Source of the DNA: Candidatus Heimdallarchaeota archaeon
GTDB taxonomy: Archaea; Asgardarchaeota; Heimdallarchaeia; Heimdallarchaeales; Heimdallarchaeaceae
NCBI GenBank assembly: GCA_030603365.1
Contig: JAUVXV010000012.1
Location: 1-64,000, forward strand
Reading direction: 5' to 3'
Length of the DNA stretch: 64,000 nt
Position 1 is the first letter of the stretch. Every line of letters starts with the position of its first letter. This document shows positions 1 through 8,500 of this stretch, one piece after another. The notes beneath the pieces are model-generated. The model made no database searches. It was not told where the DNA came from and saw nothing but the letters and a program-made list of their open reading frames with translations. The position numbers were made by a program, and so were the translations under genes.

Positions 1-1988
1 ATCTCAGCTAAACAAGAATAGAAGTTACCCAAATCATTCTGAGTTTTAGCAAATAGAAGCGGTGAGTTCTTCAGTGTATATTTCTTTAGAGCTGCAGTAT
101 ACGATTTGATTGCTAATTTGATGAATTTAGTTCTCCATTCAATTAAAGAAGAATCTCCGATGAATGATTGAATATTCCAAAACTGTGAGGAATACAAACT
201 ATCTATGTTTCCTATGAAAAAAGCAGCATTACCTATTTTCACTATTTCCTCAGGAACGCTCTTGAATAAATTAACCAGCTTCTTGAAATTCGCTGGGATG
301 TCAGGTGCAAGGTTAGATCCAAAACCTAGAGCTTCGCGTAGATAAGGTTCTTCAACTGGCAATTCATAGTTTTCCATTACAAGCAATTTATCATTGTTTA
401 AAGCTCCTAACCATTCTTTCCACAAATACCTTCCCCCGAGGAAAGATTCGGTTTTATAAGCTGCTTTGATGTACCATTCTTTTGGAACTTTCTCTTCTTC
501 AGCTTCAGAATTTAAATCTACCATTTCTTTAAGTAGAGCTTCCTCAGCAGAGTAATTATCATAGTTTGTTTCAATAACAGTATCACCAACTTTTTGGATT
601 AAGACTCCTCTTTTCTTCATTGCGTGCGCAGCAACGAGCTGGTAATGACCTCCATAAACAGCGAAATCTAAAATTTGATGAATTCTTCCATCAGCTGTGT
701 GAAAAATATTTCTAACAGCTCTAACTGAAGTATTTCGAGCATATGCTATATCTATGAAAGTAAGATTGATTTCTTCTTTCAAATGCCAAACATACCACTG
801 GTTATCAGTGAGAATAAGCGGGTAGGGATTGTCCAAACGCATATAACCATATTTCAATAGGAAGCGATAAGCTTGACCAAATTGAACTATATCTCCCCCC
901 ATTATTAGATTATCAATTGAGATTGGATCTTTCTCATCGAGTAATTCAATTTTATTGAATTGGGTTTTTGGATTAATGGTAATTTTCAGTAAAGGTTTTT
1001 TCTCTTTCTCTTCCCAGAAATCCATTAATTTTGCAGAATCAGTCTTATCTGCTAGAAACTCCTTAATGTGTTGAAAATTCTTTATTTCGAAAATTTCAAC
1101 ATCACCGGGAATTGGTAATAGATCTCGTTTAATTTTCTCTCCTTCTTCCTTTATTGTTTCACCTAATGTAGCAGATGCTAAATTACGTGCATCATCTGGA
1201 ACCTTTTCTAAAGTAGCTTGTGAATCTTTCATTGCTGTTCTAACTTGCTTTATAGACATTTGTGGTCTTCGTACTTGCTCTAAAACAGGTTTAAGGCTAG
1301 CTTTTGCGTCACGAATTGTTGTTTTGAGGTCCTGTTTTGATAAAGAATGACGCTTTTCTTCAGCAGATAACTTTGTTAACCCCTTCTTAGTATCCCGAAT
1401 CTCTGTTTGTAAATCCTGTTTTGATAGAACATGCTTTATTTGATTATCCACTACAGGTCTTAAACTTGAAATAACATCTTTTATAGCTAGTTCTAAGTCT
1501 TGTTTTGATAACGAGCGCTTCTTAACACTATCAGAAACTGGACTTAAGCTATTAAGGGCATCCTGAACTGCTGTTTCAAGGTCTTTCTTCAAAACACGTT
1601 TCTTAGCAGTTTCTTCTGGAATTTCTGTTAAGCTAGCTTTTGCATCTCTAATCTCTGATTTCAAATCTTGCTTTACTAGAGCATAACTCATATCTTCAGA
1701 AGAGACTGGAATTAAATTGTCAATTACATCATGAATTGCTGATTCAATATCTTCCTTTAGAACTCGCTTATTACTCTGAACTTGATCTGACAAAGGCTTC
1801 AGTTTCCCAATTGCATCCTTTATCGCGATCTCAAGATCCTCTTTTGTTGTTTCTTCTTTTTCTATTTTCTCAACTTTTTTCAATTTAGATTTTAGTTCAT
1901 CTTTTGAGCTTTCCAGAAGCAAAGCTGTTGGAGACTTAGTTTTCTTACTAGTAGATTTTTTAGAGCGTTTATTTTTTTTCTTGGACAT
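1..1988 (-). CDS. 28-residue-repeat protein with possible TPR C-terminus (partial)
   Basis: The reading frame is open from an ATG at 1988 to the left edge of the window, giving 662 complete codons, so the C-terminus is missing. I do not recognise the protein as a whole. It starts with a Lys/Ser-rich segment (residues 1-20), then eight units of 28 residues (one of 29) from about residue 49 to 273, each built on K-x-DL-x-x-x-I-x-DA-x-x-x-L-x-P. These look like amphipathic helices or a coiled-coil solenoid. The rest is mixed alpha/beta, and the last visible residues (AKTQNDLGNFYSCLAE) resemble a TPR helix. No membrane segment or signal peptide is seen. A copy of the T-rich regulatory element lies 84 bp upstream, suggesting shared control with the signalling island to its right. 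Function unknown. Confidence 0.8.
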   Translation of the reverse strand, partial: MSKKKNKRSKKSTSKKTKSPTALLLESSKDELKSKLKKVEKIEKEETTKEDLEIAIKDAIGKLKPLSDQVQSNKRVLKEDIESAIHDVIDNLIPVSSEDMSYALVKQDLKSEIRDAKASLTEIPEETAKKRVLKKDLETAVQDALNSLSPVSDSVKKRSLSKQDLELAIKDVISSLRPVVDNQIKHVLSKQDLQTEIRDTKKGLTKLSAEEKRHSLSKQDLKTTIRDAKASLKPVLEQVRRPQMSIKQVRTAMKDSQATLEKVPDDARNLASATLGETIKEEGEKIKRDLLPIPGDVEIFEIKNFQHIKEFLADKTDSAKLMDFWEEKEKKPLLKITINPKTQFNKIELLDEKDPISIDNLIMGGDIVQFGQAYRFLLKYGYMRLDNPYPLILTDNQWYVWHLKEEINLTFIDIAYARNTSVRAVRNIFHTADGRIHQILDFAVYGGHYQLVAAHAMKKRGVLIQKVGDTVIETNYDNYSAEEALLKEMVDLNSEAEEEKVPKEWYIKAAYKTESFLGGRYLWKEWLGALNNDKLLVMENYELPVEEPYLREALGFGSNLAPDIPANFKKLVNLFKSVPEEIVKIGNAAFFIGNIDSLYSSQFWNIQSFIGDSSLIEWRTKFIKLAIKSYTAALKKYTLKNSPLLFAKTQNDLGNFYSCLAE
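1170..1844 (-). repeat. Eight tandem 84-bp coding repeats (28-residue units)
   Basis: In translation the units keep a strict 28-residue period (the first is 29), with the core K-Q/E-DL-x-x-x-I-x-D-A at the start of each. The nucleotide copies have diverged, so this is an old protein repeat, not a recent DNA expansion or a CRISPR array. Confidence 0.8.
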
Positions 1989-2072
1989 ACAATTCACCTG
2001 CTTTTTTGAAATGCCTTTTTAAAAGGTTTTATTGTCTAATTTTATCTGTAGTAACAATTGTTAATATAATTC

Positions 2073-2113
2073 TGAAAGAAAAGTGAAAAAATATGGAAAA
2101 ATATGGCAAAAAC
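2073..2113 (-). promoter_or_regulatory. T-rich regulatory element, copy A
   Basis: Read towards the gene starting at 1988, this has the form TTTTTCCATATTTTTTCACT followed by TTTCTTTCA. It matches copy B (5418-5458) at 37 of 41 positions counted by eye. It lies 84 bp upstream of the minus-strand repeat-protein gene, in the same orientation relative to its gene as the other three copies. Confidence 0.6.
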
Positions 2114-2150
2114 AAAAGTATCAGATTAGAATCTATTAAATTGAACATTT

Positions 2151-3107
2151 TTATATTTTATACTCTTGAATTTCCTTATAATTACCATCTGGTATCTTGA
2201 AAGTTTGTATAATGAAATCTATCAATTCTTCCTTTGAATTGGATTCTCTTTTCTCAAGATGTTCATATATGATTTCAATCAACCTCTGTGCTTCTATATT
2301 AGAATCATTTGGTTCTGTAATCAGAGAAATTACAATTTCACCTCTTTCTTGAAAAGCAATTTGTCCATAATTCGAGACAACACTAGCAACTCTCTCATCT
2401 CTTAAAGAGTTGTTTTTATCATTTAGTACTTCAGATAACAAATCCAGAACTGAAATAAGATTATTTCTTACATCAGAGAAATCTAAGAACAATTTGATGT
2501 TACCAAAAATGGACGATATAATTAAACCTTTAGGAGATATCGTTTGTCCTACAGTGATTTCTTGCATTTTTCTAGTAAACCATCCCATTGCATTATCAAC
2601 ATTCATTGCTGTTTTAACGCTAATTTCAAAAATCTGAAAACTTATTTTTGGAAAATTACTGAGTTTTTGTAAATCTAGTACTTCAATAATCTCATCAAGC
2701 TCCATAGAAACTAAATCAGCTTTATTTGCGAGGAAAGCTAAAGCAATTCTGCGATCTACCTCTAAGTTATTAATGAGATACCAAAACCATTCTCTACCCT
2801 CTTCAGTTCGTTTTCTATTAGAAGCATCAAAAATAAAGAGAATGCCATAGCTATTAGCGGCATAGTTCAACCAAAATTGTCTTCTTAAGGTTTGATGGCC
2901 CCCCACGTCAAATAACTTTAGGAGACTATCACCAGCTCTATAGGTTTCAAAGTTTACTCCAATTGTTGGTGAAGTGTTATCTACCCATTTACCTGTAGCT
3001 AACCTTAATGCTAAGCATGTTTTACCTGCTTCATCTAATCCTAGTAAAGTAACTGGAATTCCTTTCTTACTGAAACTTAAACTTGTCATTTTCTCAACCT
3101 TTTTCAT
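2151..3107 (-). CDS. Arf-family small GTPase with C-terminal extension, His-type
   Basis: A 318-residue Arf/Ras-type GTPase. The N-terminal about 190 residues carry all G motifs: P-loop GLDEAGKT, switch I Thr in SPTIG, G3 DVGGHQ, G4 NKAD and a G5-like SVKT. The position that is the catalytic Gln in Arf proteins (DVGGQ) is His. The last about 120 residues are an extra alpha/beta domain of the kind (longin or roadblock-like) often attached to Asgard GTPases; that assignment is inferred from strand pattern only. It is the last gene of a three-gene minus operon (GTPase, GAF/PAS-like protein, GTPase). The first ATG (3107) is used; Met7 is an alternative. There is no lipidation motif or membrane segment. 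It presumably acts as a GTP-dependent switch; its partners are unknown. Confidence 0.88.
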   Translation of the reverse strand: MKKVEKMTSLSFSKKGIPVTLLGLDEAGKTCLALRLATGKWVDNTSPTIGVNFETYRAGDSLLKLFDVGGHQTLRRQFWLNYAANSYGILFIFDASNRKRTEEGREWFWYLINNLEVDRRIALAFLANKADLVSMELDEIIEVLDLQKLSNFPKISFQIFEISVKTAMNVDNAMGWFTRKMQEITVGQTISPKGLIISSIFGNIKLFLDFSDVRNNLISVLDLLSEVLNDKNNSLRDERVASVVSNYGQIAFQERGEIVISLITEPNDSNIEAQRLIEIIYEHLEKRESNSKEELIDFIIQTFKIPDGNYKEIQEYKI

Positions 3108-3136
3108 TTTATTATCTTTTTCTATTTCCTTAATCC

Positions 3137-4453
3137 TTAATCGATAAATACGAGGTCTCTAAATTGTGAGAGTTCTTCTCTATTCATTCTATTTGGAAAC
3201 TCAAAATTACTCATCAAATTCTCAAAACTCTTTTCTATTTTCTTATTGGGTAAAAGAAATTCTATCTTTCTGTCGGGTAATATCACAGCAATAAGATAAT
3301 ACTGTCTTCCCTTCATTCGATGATCAAGTGGGATATCATCTTTCCCAAAGAAAGCATAAATGATAGTCCTATAATTTTCAAGTTTTGGTGCGGGAATGGG
3401 ACCAAAAACGCCAACTGGTTGTGAGTTTCCTTGTGCAATACTTGTATAGCACATGGTAGAAAAGTATTCAGAAGCAATGCTAATGCTGCGTAAATCCTCT
3501 CTAATCAATTCTCCTCCAAATGAAGCAAATCGGAAAATAGCTACTCCAATATTGTCTTCATTAGCCATTGATATTCTAAGATTTTTTATTTCTTCCTGTT
3601 GCTTGAGATAGTAACTGGCATCTTCTAAGGTAAGTATGAAGGTTTTTCTATCATCATCAGTTACTTGAGTTATAGCTACATGACATGGAAATTCTATCCC
3701 ATCTTTCCTTCGGATTTGATAGATTAATCCATCCATCACATTCCCTTCAAGTATAATAAATGTGAAATCTGGAAAGATGTTGTTGATAAGTGTTGAAGAT
3801 TCCTGTAATTCCTGTAAACTATATCCAATCATCATTTCAAACATTTGATTAGCAAAAAGAAACACTCCTTTTGAATCAATTGAGGCAATTCCTGAGGCGA
3901 TACTTTGAAGGATCTTTGTTGATTCCTTAGATTCAAGATTCCTCTTCTTTTGATGATTAGCATTCTTCAAACTAATATGGATCACTGGTAGAATTTCTAG
4001 AACTTCATCAATTATTTGTTGCGCATCAAAAGATGCTTGAATAAGAGGAATTTCTATCATGAATTCTAAAGAGCTCCTTAGAACATATGGGCAAAAGATT
4101 GTTGGTATGTTTTTTCTTAATGATATGGACCTTTTTCTTAAAGCAGGCTTAGTAATTGAATAGATTCTAGAAATGAGTTTTTCATCCAAAATAGCAATAG
4201 TTTCAAGTTTTTCAGAATTTCTATTATAAGCAGTTACTCTATCTCCTATTTTATTAGTAAAATAGAAAGAACAATTTTCACAATTGTAAATATCAAGCAA
4301 TAAATTGAATACTTTTTCTACTACATCAGAAATTGATGATACTTCTGCTAAGGTTTGAAAGAAGCTAAAGAATGATCTAGTTTTGTTGTCAGGGCTCTGG
4401 AAGTTTTTTTCCTTGTATTTGGTAATTTGAGCTGAGTTCGTCAAACTTATCAC
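3137..4453 (-). CDS. GAF/PAS sensor-like protein with novel C-terminal domain
   Basis: A 438-residue soluble protein lying between two Arf-like GTPases in one minus operon. Residues about 25-165 look GAF-like (dyad of helices, then CENCSFYF and an IPLI strand). Residues about 180-295 form a PAS domain (GIASIDSKGVFLFANQMFEMMIGYS, ending in an FILTLED strand). The C-terminal about 130 residues contain strands TIIYAFFGKD and YYLIAVILPD followed by a helix. That arrangement could be longin-like and is similar in feel to the tails of the neighbouring GTPases. There is no kinase H-box and no DNA-binding domain. Its position suggests it senses a ligand and acts on the flanking GTPases, perhaps as a regulator or GEF/GAP-like partner; this is inference. 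Confidence 0.75.
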   Translation of the reverse strand: MISLTNSAQITKYKEKNFQSPDNKTRSFFSFFQTLAEVSSISDVVEKVFNLLLDIYNCENCSFYFTNKIGDRVTAYNRNSEKLETIAILDEKLISRIYSITKPALRKRSISLRKNIPTIFCPYVLRSSLEFMIEIPLIQASFDAQQIIDEVLEILPVIHISLKNANHQKKRNLESKESTKILQSIASGIASIDSKGVFLFANQMFEMMIGYSLQELQESSTLINNIFPDFTFIILEGNVMDGLIYQIRRKDGIEFPCHVAITQVTDDDRKTFILTLEDASYYLKQQEEIKNLRISMANEDNIGVAIFRFASFGGELIREDLRSISIASEYFSTMCYTSIAQGNSQPVGVFGPIPAPKLENYRTIIYAFFGKDDIPLDHRMKGRQYYLIAVILPDRKIEFLLPNKKIEKSFENLMSNFEFPNRMNREELSQFRDLVFID

Positions 4454-4474
4454 TCTTTACATTCATATTATGAT

Positions 4475-5374
4475 CTAGAATTCCCACTTAACTGAGTCAA
4501 TTAGATTCTTTATTGTATCCTTATCTATTTTTAATTCTCTCTTCATTCGGGACAGAACTTCGAAAAACAATGTCAATCCAGTTTCTCTAGCTATGCTTTG
4601 TTCATCATCCTGATTAACATATAAGATTGCATAGTAATCCCCCTTCTTAAGCATATGAACCACATAATTGTCAATTTTTATAGATGGTAAGGAGTCAATC
4701 ATTTTCAGAGAGTGAGCTCGGAATACTTGCTTTACTTCTTGAATTTCAGTTTTCTTTTCATTTTCGATGAATATCTCATCAAATATAGGTTCAAGTCTGT
4801 CATCCAAAATCTCAAATGCATATACATTCACTGAAGGTTTAGCTTCCATTCTTCTCCTGATAGATTGAGATAACCATGTCCAACATTCCTTGATATTTTT
4901 TCCAGTTACGCTTGATGTTTCAAAGATTCTAAAACTTTTCAGCGGTGATTCACTGAATTTTGTAAGATCAAGTTCTTCAACTATATCTTCTAGACTGAGT
5001 GAGTCTTCTAGGTCAGATTTATTCGCAAAGAAAGCAAAGTTTGCGTCTTTAGGAATCCATTCTTCTACTTTCCACAACCACTCTTTCACCAGTTTCATTC
5101 TATTCTTATCAGTTCTGTCAAATACAAATATACAGCCTTGGCAAGAAGAAACGAAATTTTCCCAGAAAGTTGACCTGAAGGATTGTTGTCCTCCTAAATC
5201 TACAACATCAAAACGATAATCATTTTCTTTAATAATAGAAAGGTCATATCCAACAGTTGGTTGGAAATCATCTTTGAATTCTCCAGTTTTTAAACGATGA
5301 ATGAAGGTAGTTTTCCCAGCTTTTTCTAATCCAGTGATTGCAATCAATGGATGAATTTTCTTTTTAATACTCAT
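4475..5374 (-). CDS. Arf-family small GTPase with C-terminal extension, Gln-type
   Basis: A 299-residue GTPase, first gene of the minus operon 5374 to 2151. The motifs are P-loop GLEKAGKT, switch I QPTVG, G3 DLGGQQ (the Arf-type Gln is kept), G4 NKSD and G5 TSSVTG. The C-terminal about 115 residues are a separate alpha/beta domain (VYAFEILDD ... YYAILYVNQDD) that may be longin-like. The start is the ATG at 5374. Element B and a possible TATA (CAATATAG) lie just upstream. In gene order it matches the Gln-type GTPase at 17793, each being followed by a His-type partner, so the two operons look related by duplication. Confidence 0.88.
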   Translation of the reverse strand: MSIKKKIHPLIAITGLEKAGKTTFIHRLKTGEFKDDFQPTVGYDLSIIKENDYRFDVVDLGGQQSFRSTFWENFVSSCQGCIFVFDRTDKNRMKLVKEWLWKVEEWIPKDANFAFFANKSDLEDSLSLEDIVEELDLTKFSESPLKSFRIFETSSVTGKNIKECWTWLSQSIRRRMEAKPSVNVYAFEILDDRLEPIFDEIFIENEKKTEIQEVKQVFRAHSLKMIDSLPSIKIDNYVVHMLKKGDYYAILYVNQDDEQSIARETGLTLFFEVLSRMKRELKIDKDTIKNLIDSVKWEF

Positions 5375-5417
5375 ACATATCCCAATTAATTTACCGTAAA
5401 ATACATTAATTCTATAT

Positions 5418-5458
5418 TGAAAGAAAAGTGAAAAAACATGGAAAAATAGGGAAAAGAC
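5418..5458 (-). promoter_or_regulatory. T-rich regulatory element, copy B, in a divergent promoter
   Basis: Read towards the minus operon this is a T-rich run holding TTTTCC, TTTTTCCATG and TTTTTTCAC units about 10 bp apart, ending CTTTCAATATAGAATTA, the last part a likely TATA region for the gene at 5374. The same 162-bp gap also carries the promoter of the plus-strand 12-PAS gene (TTTAAACTTTATCGTTTTATAG around 5512-5532), so the element could serve both. Confidence 0.6.
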
Positions 5459-5551
5459 TTTTTTATCATAAAAACCACTGTTATAGTTAGTGCTTTGTAA
5501 TCACATAAGGGTTTAAACTTTATCGTTTTATAGCTATTGAAGAAGGGGATA

Positions 5552-8500
5552 ATGATGTGCATAGGTGTTATAAGCTCTCAATTACTGCTAGATACAGCAG
5601 ATTTTATTTATGTTGCAATTGATGTTGATCAGAAAGTCACTCTCATTAATAGAAAGGGATGTGAGATTCTTGGTTATTCAGAGGATGAAATTATTGGTAA
5701 GAACTGGTTCGATAATTTTCTTCCTAAAGAAGTTGCTGGGGATTTCAAATCTAATTTTGTTAGACGAATTACTGAAAACAAAGAGACCAAACTAGCTAAG
5801 AGCTATACTCTATTGACAAAAGAAGGAGAGGAGAGATTAATTTCTTGGCACAGCACTTTTTTCAATGATGAAGAGGGAAATTTAGTTGGTGCTTTATGTT
5901 CAGGAGAGGATATCACAGATTATACTAGAACGAAACAGATGCTCGAAGCAAATGAAAGAAAATTTAGCAAATGTTTTAATCATTCTAATGATGGCTATGC
6001 ATTAAGAAAGTTAGATGGAACTATTTTGGACGCAAATCTCAAATTTCTCGAATTATTTGGTTACAAGAAAGATGAAGTGATTTCTAAGAATATTAAAGAA
6101 ATCGAATTACTAGAAGATTCTAAAGAATTAAGTCGATTGATAAAAGAAATTGGTAAAGAAGGATTTCTTCAAGTGGAAACAACAGCAAGGAAAAAGGATG
6201 GAACAACATTCCCCATTGAACTAAACGGAATCACATTTGATTTAGAGGGAGAGAAAGTAGTCTTTAACATCATTCGAGATTTAACAGAAAGTAGGAAGAG
6301 AGAAACTGTTTTAAGGGAAAGTGAAGAGAGATTTCGAGGATTGTTCGAAACTGCTGCAATTGGTATGGCAATAGTAGATCTGGAGGGGAAGCCAGTCGCT
6401 AGTAATGAAGCTTTACAAAAAATGCTAGGATATACAAATGAGGAACTATGTAGTATGACTTTTACTGAGTTTACTCATCCTGACGATGCTACAGTTGATA
6501 TGGATCTTTATATGGAGTTAATTGCAGGTAAAAGGAAGTACTATCAGATAGAGAAAAGATACATTACAAAGAATAAAAAACTCATCTGGGGAAATCTAAC
6601 AGCTACTCTAATTCGAGATGAAAATGGTGAGCCACTTTACGGTATTGGTATGGTAGAAGAAATAACTCAGCTGAAAGAAACTATAATAGCTTTAGCAGAA
6701 AGTGAATCAAAATATAGGACATTACTCGAAAGTCTACCTCAGAAAATTTTCCATAAGGATGCTGATCTGAAATATGTTTCATGCAATGAGAATTTAGCTA
6801 ATGATCTAAATATTAAACCGTCTGAGATAAAGGGAAAAACTGATTTTGATTTCTTTACAAGTGAACTTGCAGAGAAATACAGAGCTGAAGATAAGAGAAT
6901 AATGAAAGAAAGAAAAGTTGAAACAATAGAAGAAAAAACCGTAAAAAATGGAAAGGAATATACAAGTGAAACTACTAAAATTCCATTATATGATGAAAAA
7001 GGAGAAAGTGTAGGAGTCATTGGAATTTATTATGATATTTCAGAAAGGGTAAAAACTGAACGAGAATTACAAGAGAGCGAGGAAAAATATCGCAGTTTTG
7101 TACAGAATTTCCAAGGAATTGCATTCAGGAGAACATTGGATTTCAAACCCATTTTCTTCCATGGAGCTGTAGAAGAAATCACTGGCTACACAGAGGAAGA
7201 GTTTGTATCTACCTCACTTACTTGGGATAAACTCATTCATCCAGAGGATATTGTAAAGATAAAAGAGCTATTAGAGAAATTAAGTAATGTTCCAGATTTA
7301 TTTAATGAAGGAGAATATAGAATTATCCATAAGAATGGAGAGATTAAATGGATTAATGAGATAGTTAGGAATATTTGTGATGAGAAAGGAAAACCAATAT
7401 ATGTACAGGGGTGTATACATGATCATACTGAAAGAAAAGTTATAGAAGAGAAAATTAAGGAAAACGAGGAAAAGTTTCGTACTCTTTTTACTGAAATGAA
7501 GCAAGCTTACTCCTTATATGAAGCTATATATGATAAAAGAGGAGACATTGAAGATGCAATATTAATAGAAGCTAATCCAGAATATGAAAAAATAGTAAAC
7601 AAGAAGAGAGAGGAAATAATTGGTAAGAAAATATCAGAAATCTATCCTAACTTAAAGAAACAAGAGGTTAATCCAATAGCAATACTAGGAAGAACCGCAA
7701 TAACAGGAGAAACTGTAATATCAGAATACTATAACAAAGATGTTGGTAAATGGCTTTTAGCTAAATCTTTTTCTCCAATGAAAGATCATGCTGCAATATT
7801 ATTTGAGGATATCACAGAAAAACGTAAAATGGAGAAAGAATTAGAGAAAGAAAGAAAAGCAACACAACAATATTTAGACATTGTAAATATCATCCTAACT
7901 GTAATCGATGCAAATGAAAATGTCATATTAGTCAACAAAAAAGGATGCGAGCTTTTAGGCTATGAACACGAAGAGATAATTGGGAAAAATTGGTTTGAAA
8001 ATTATCTGCCAAAAAGAGTTCGAGAAGAAACAAAAGAAATTTATCAAGACTTATTAGCTGGTAAACTAACCCACTCTGAGTCCCATGAGAACCTCATTCT
8101 CACTAAAGATGGTGAAGAGAGACTAATAGCATGGGATAATACCTATATTAGGGATGAGGAAGGAACAATTGTTAGTACTTTAAGTTCTGGAAGAGACATA
8201 ACTGAGATGAATAAAGCTCAAAAAGAACTTAAAGAAAACGAAGAAAAATTCAGAAGTATCTTCAACCATTCTAATGACGGATATATTTTAAGATCAGTTG
8301 AAGGTGTAGTTTTAGAAGCAAATCCTAGATTTCTTGAGATATTTGGGTACGAATCTACTGAAGTCATTTCTACTAATATAAGGTTAATCAACACATATGA
8401 AACTGAGGAAGATCATATAAGTAGAAAGCAAGAAATCGATGAGAAAGGGTATGCTCAGTTTGAAACTTTTGCTACCAGAAAAGACGGTTCTATTTTCCCA

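Noticed and set aside
1170-1844. CRISPR-like array
   Set aside because: The 84-bp period is a coding repeat in an open frame; the nucleotide copies are diverged and there are no spacers.
5537-5551. TTG start of the 12-PAS gene
   Set aside because: It lies only five bases after a TATA-like TTTTATAG, and a purine-rich ribosome site sits just before the ATG at 5552.
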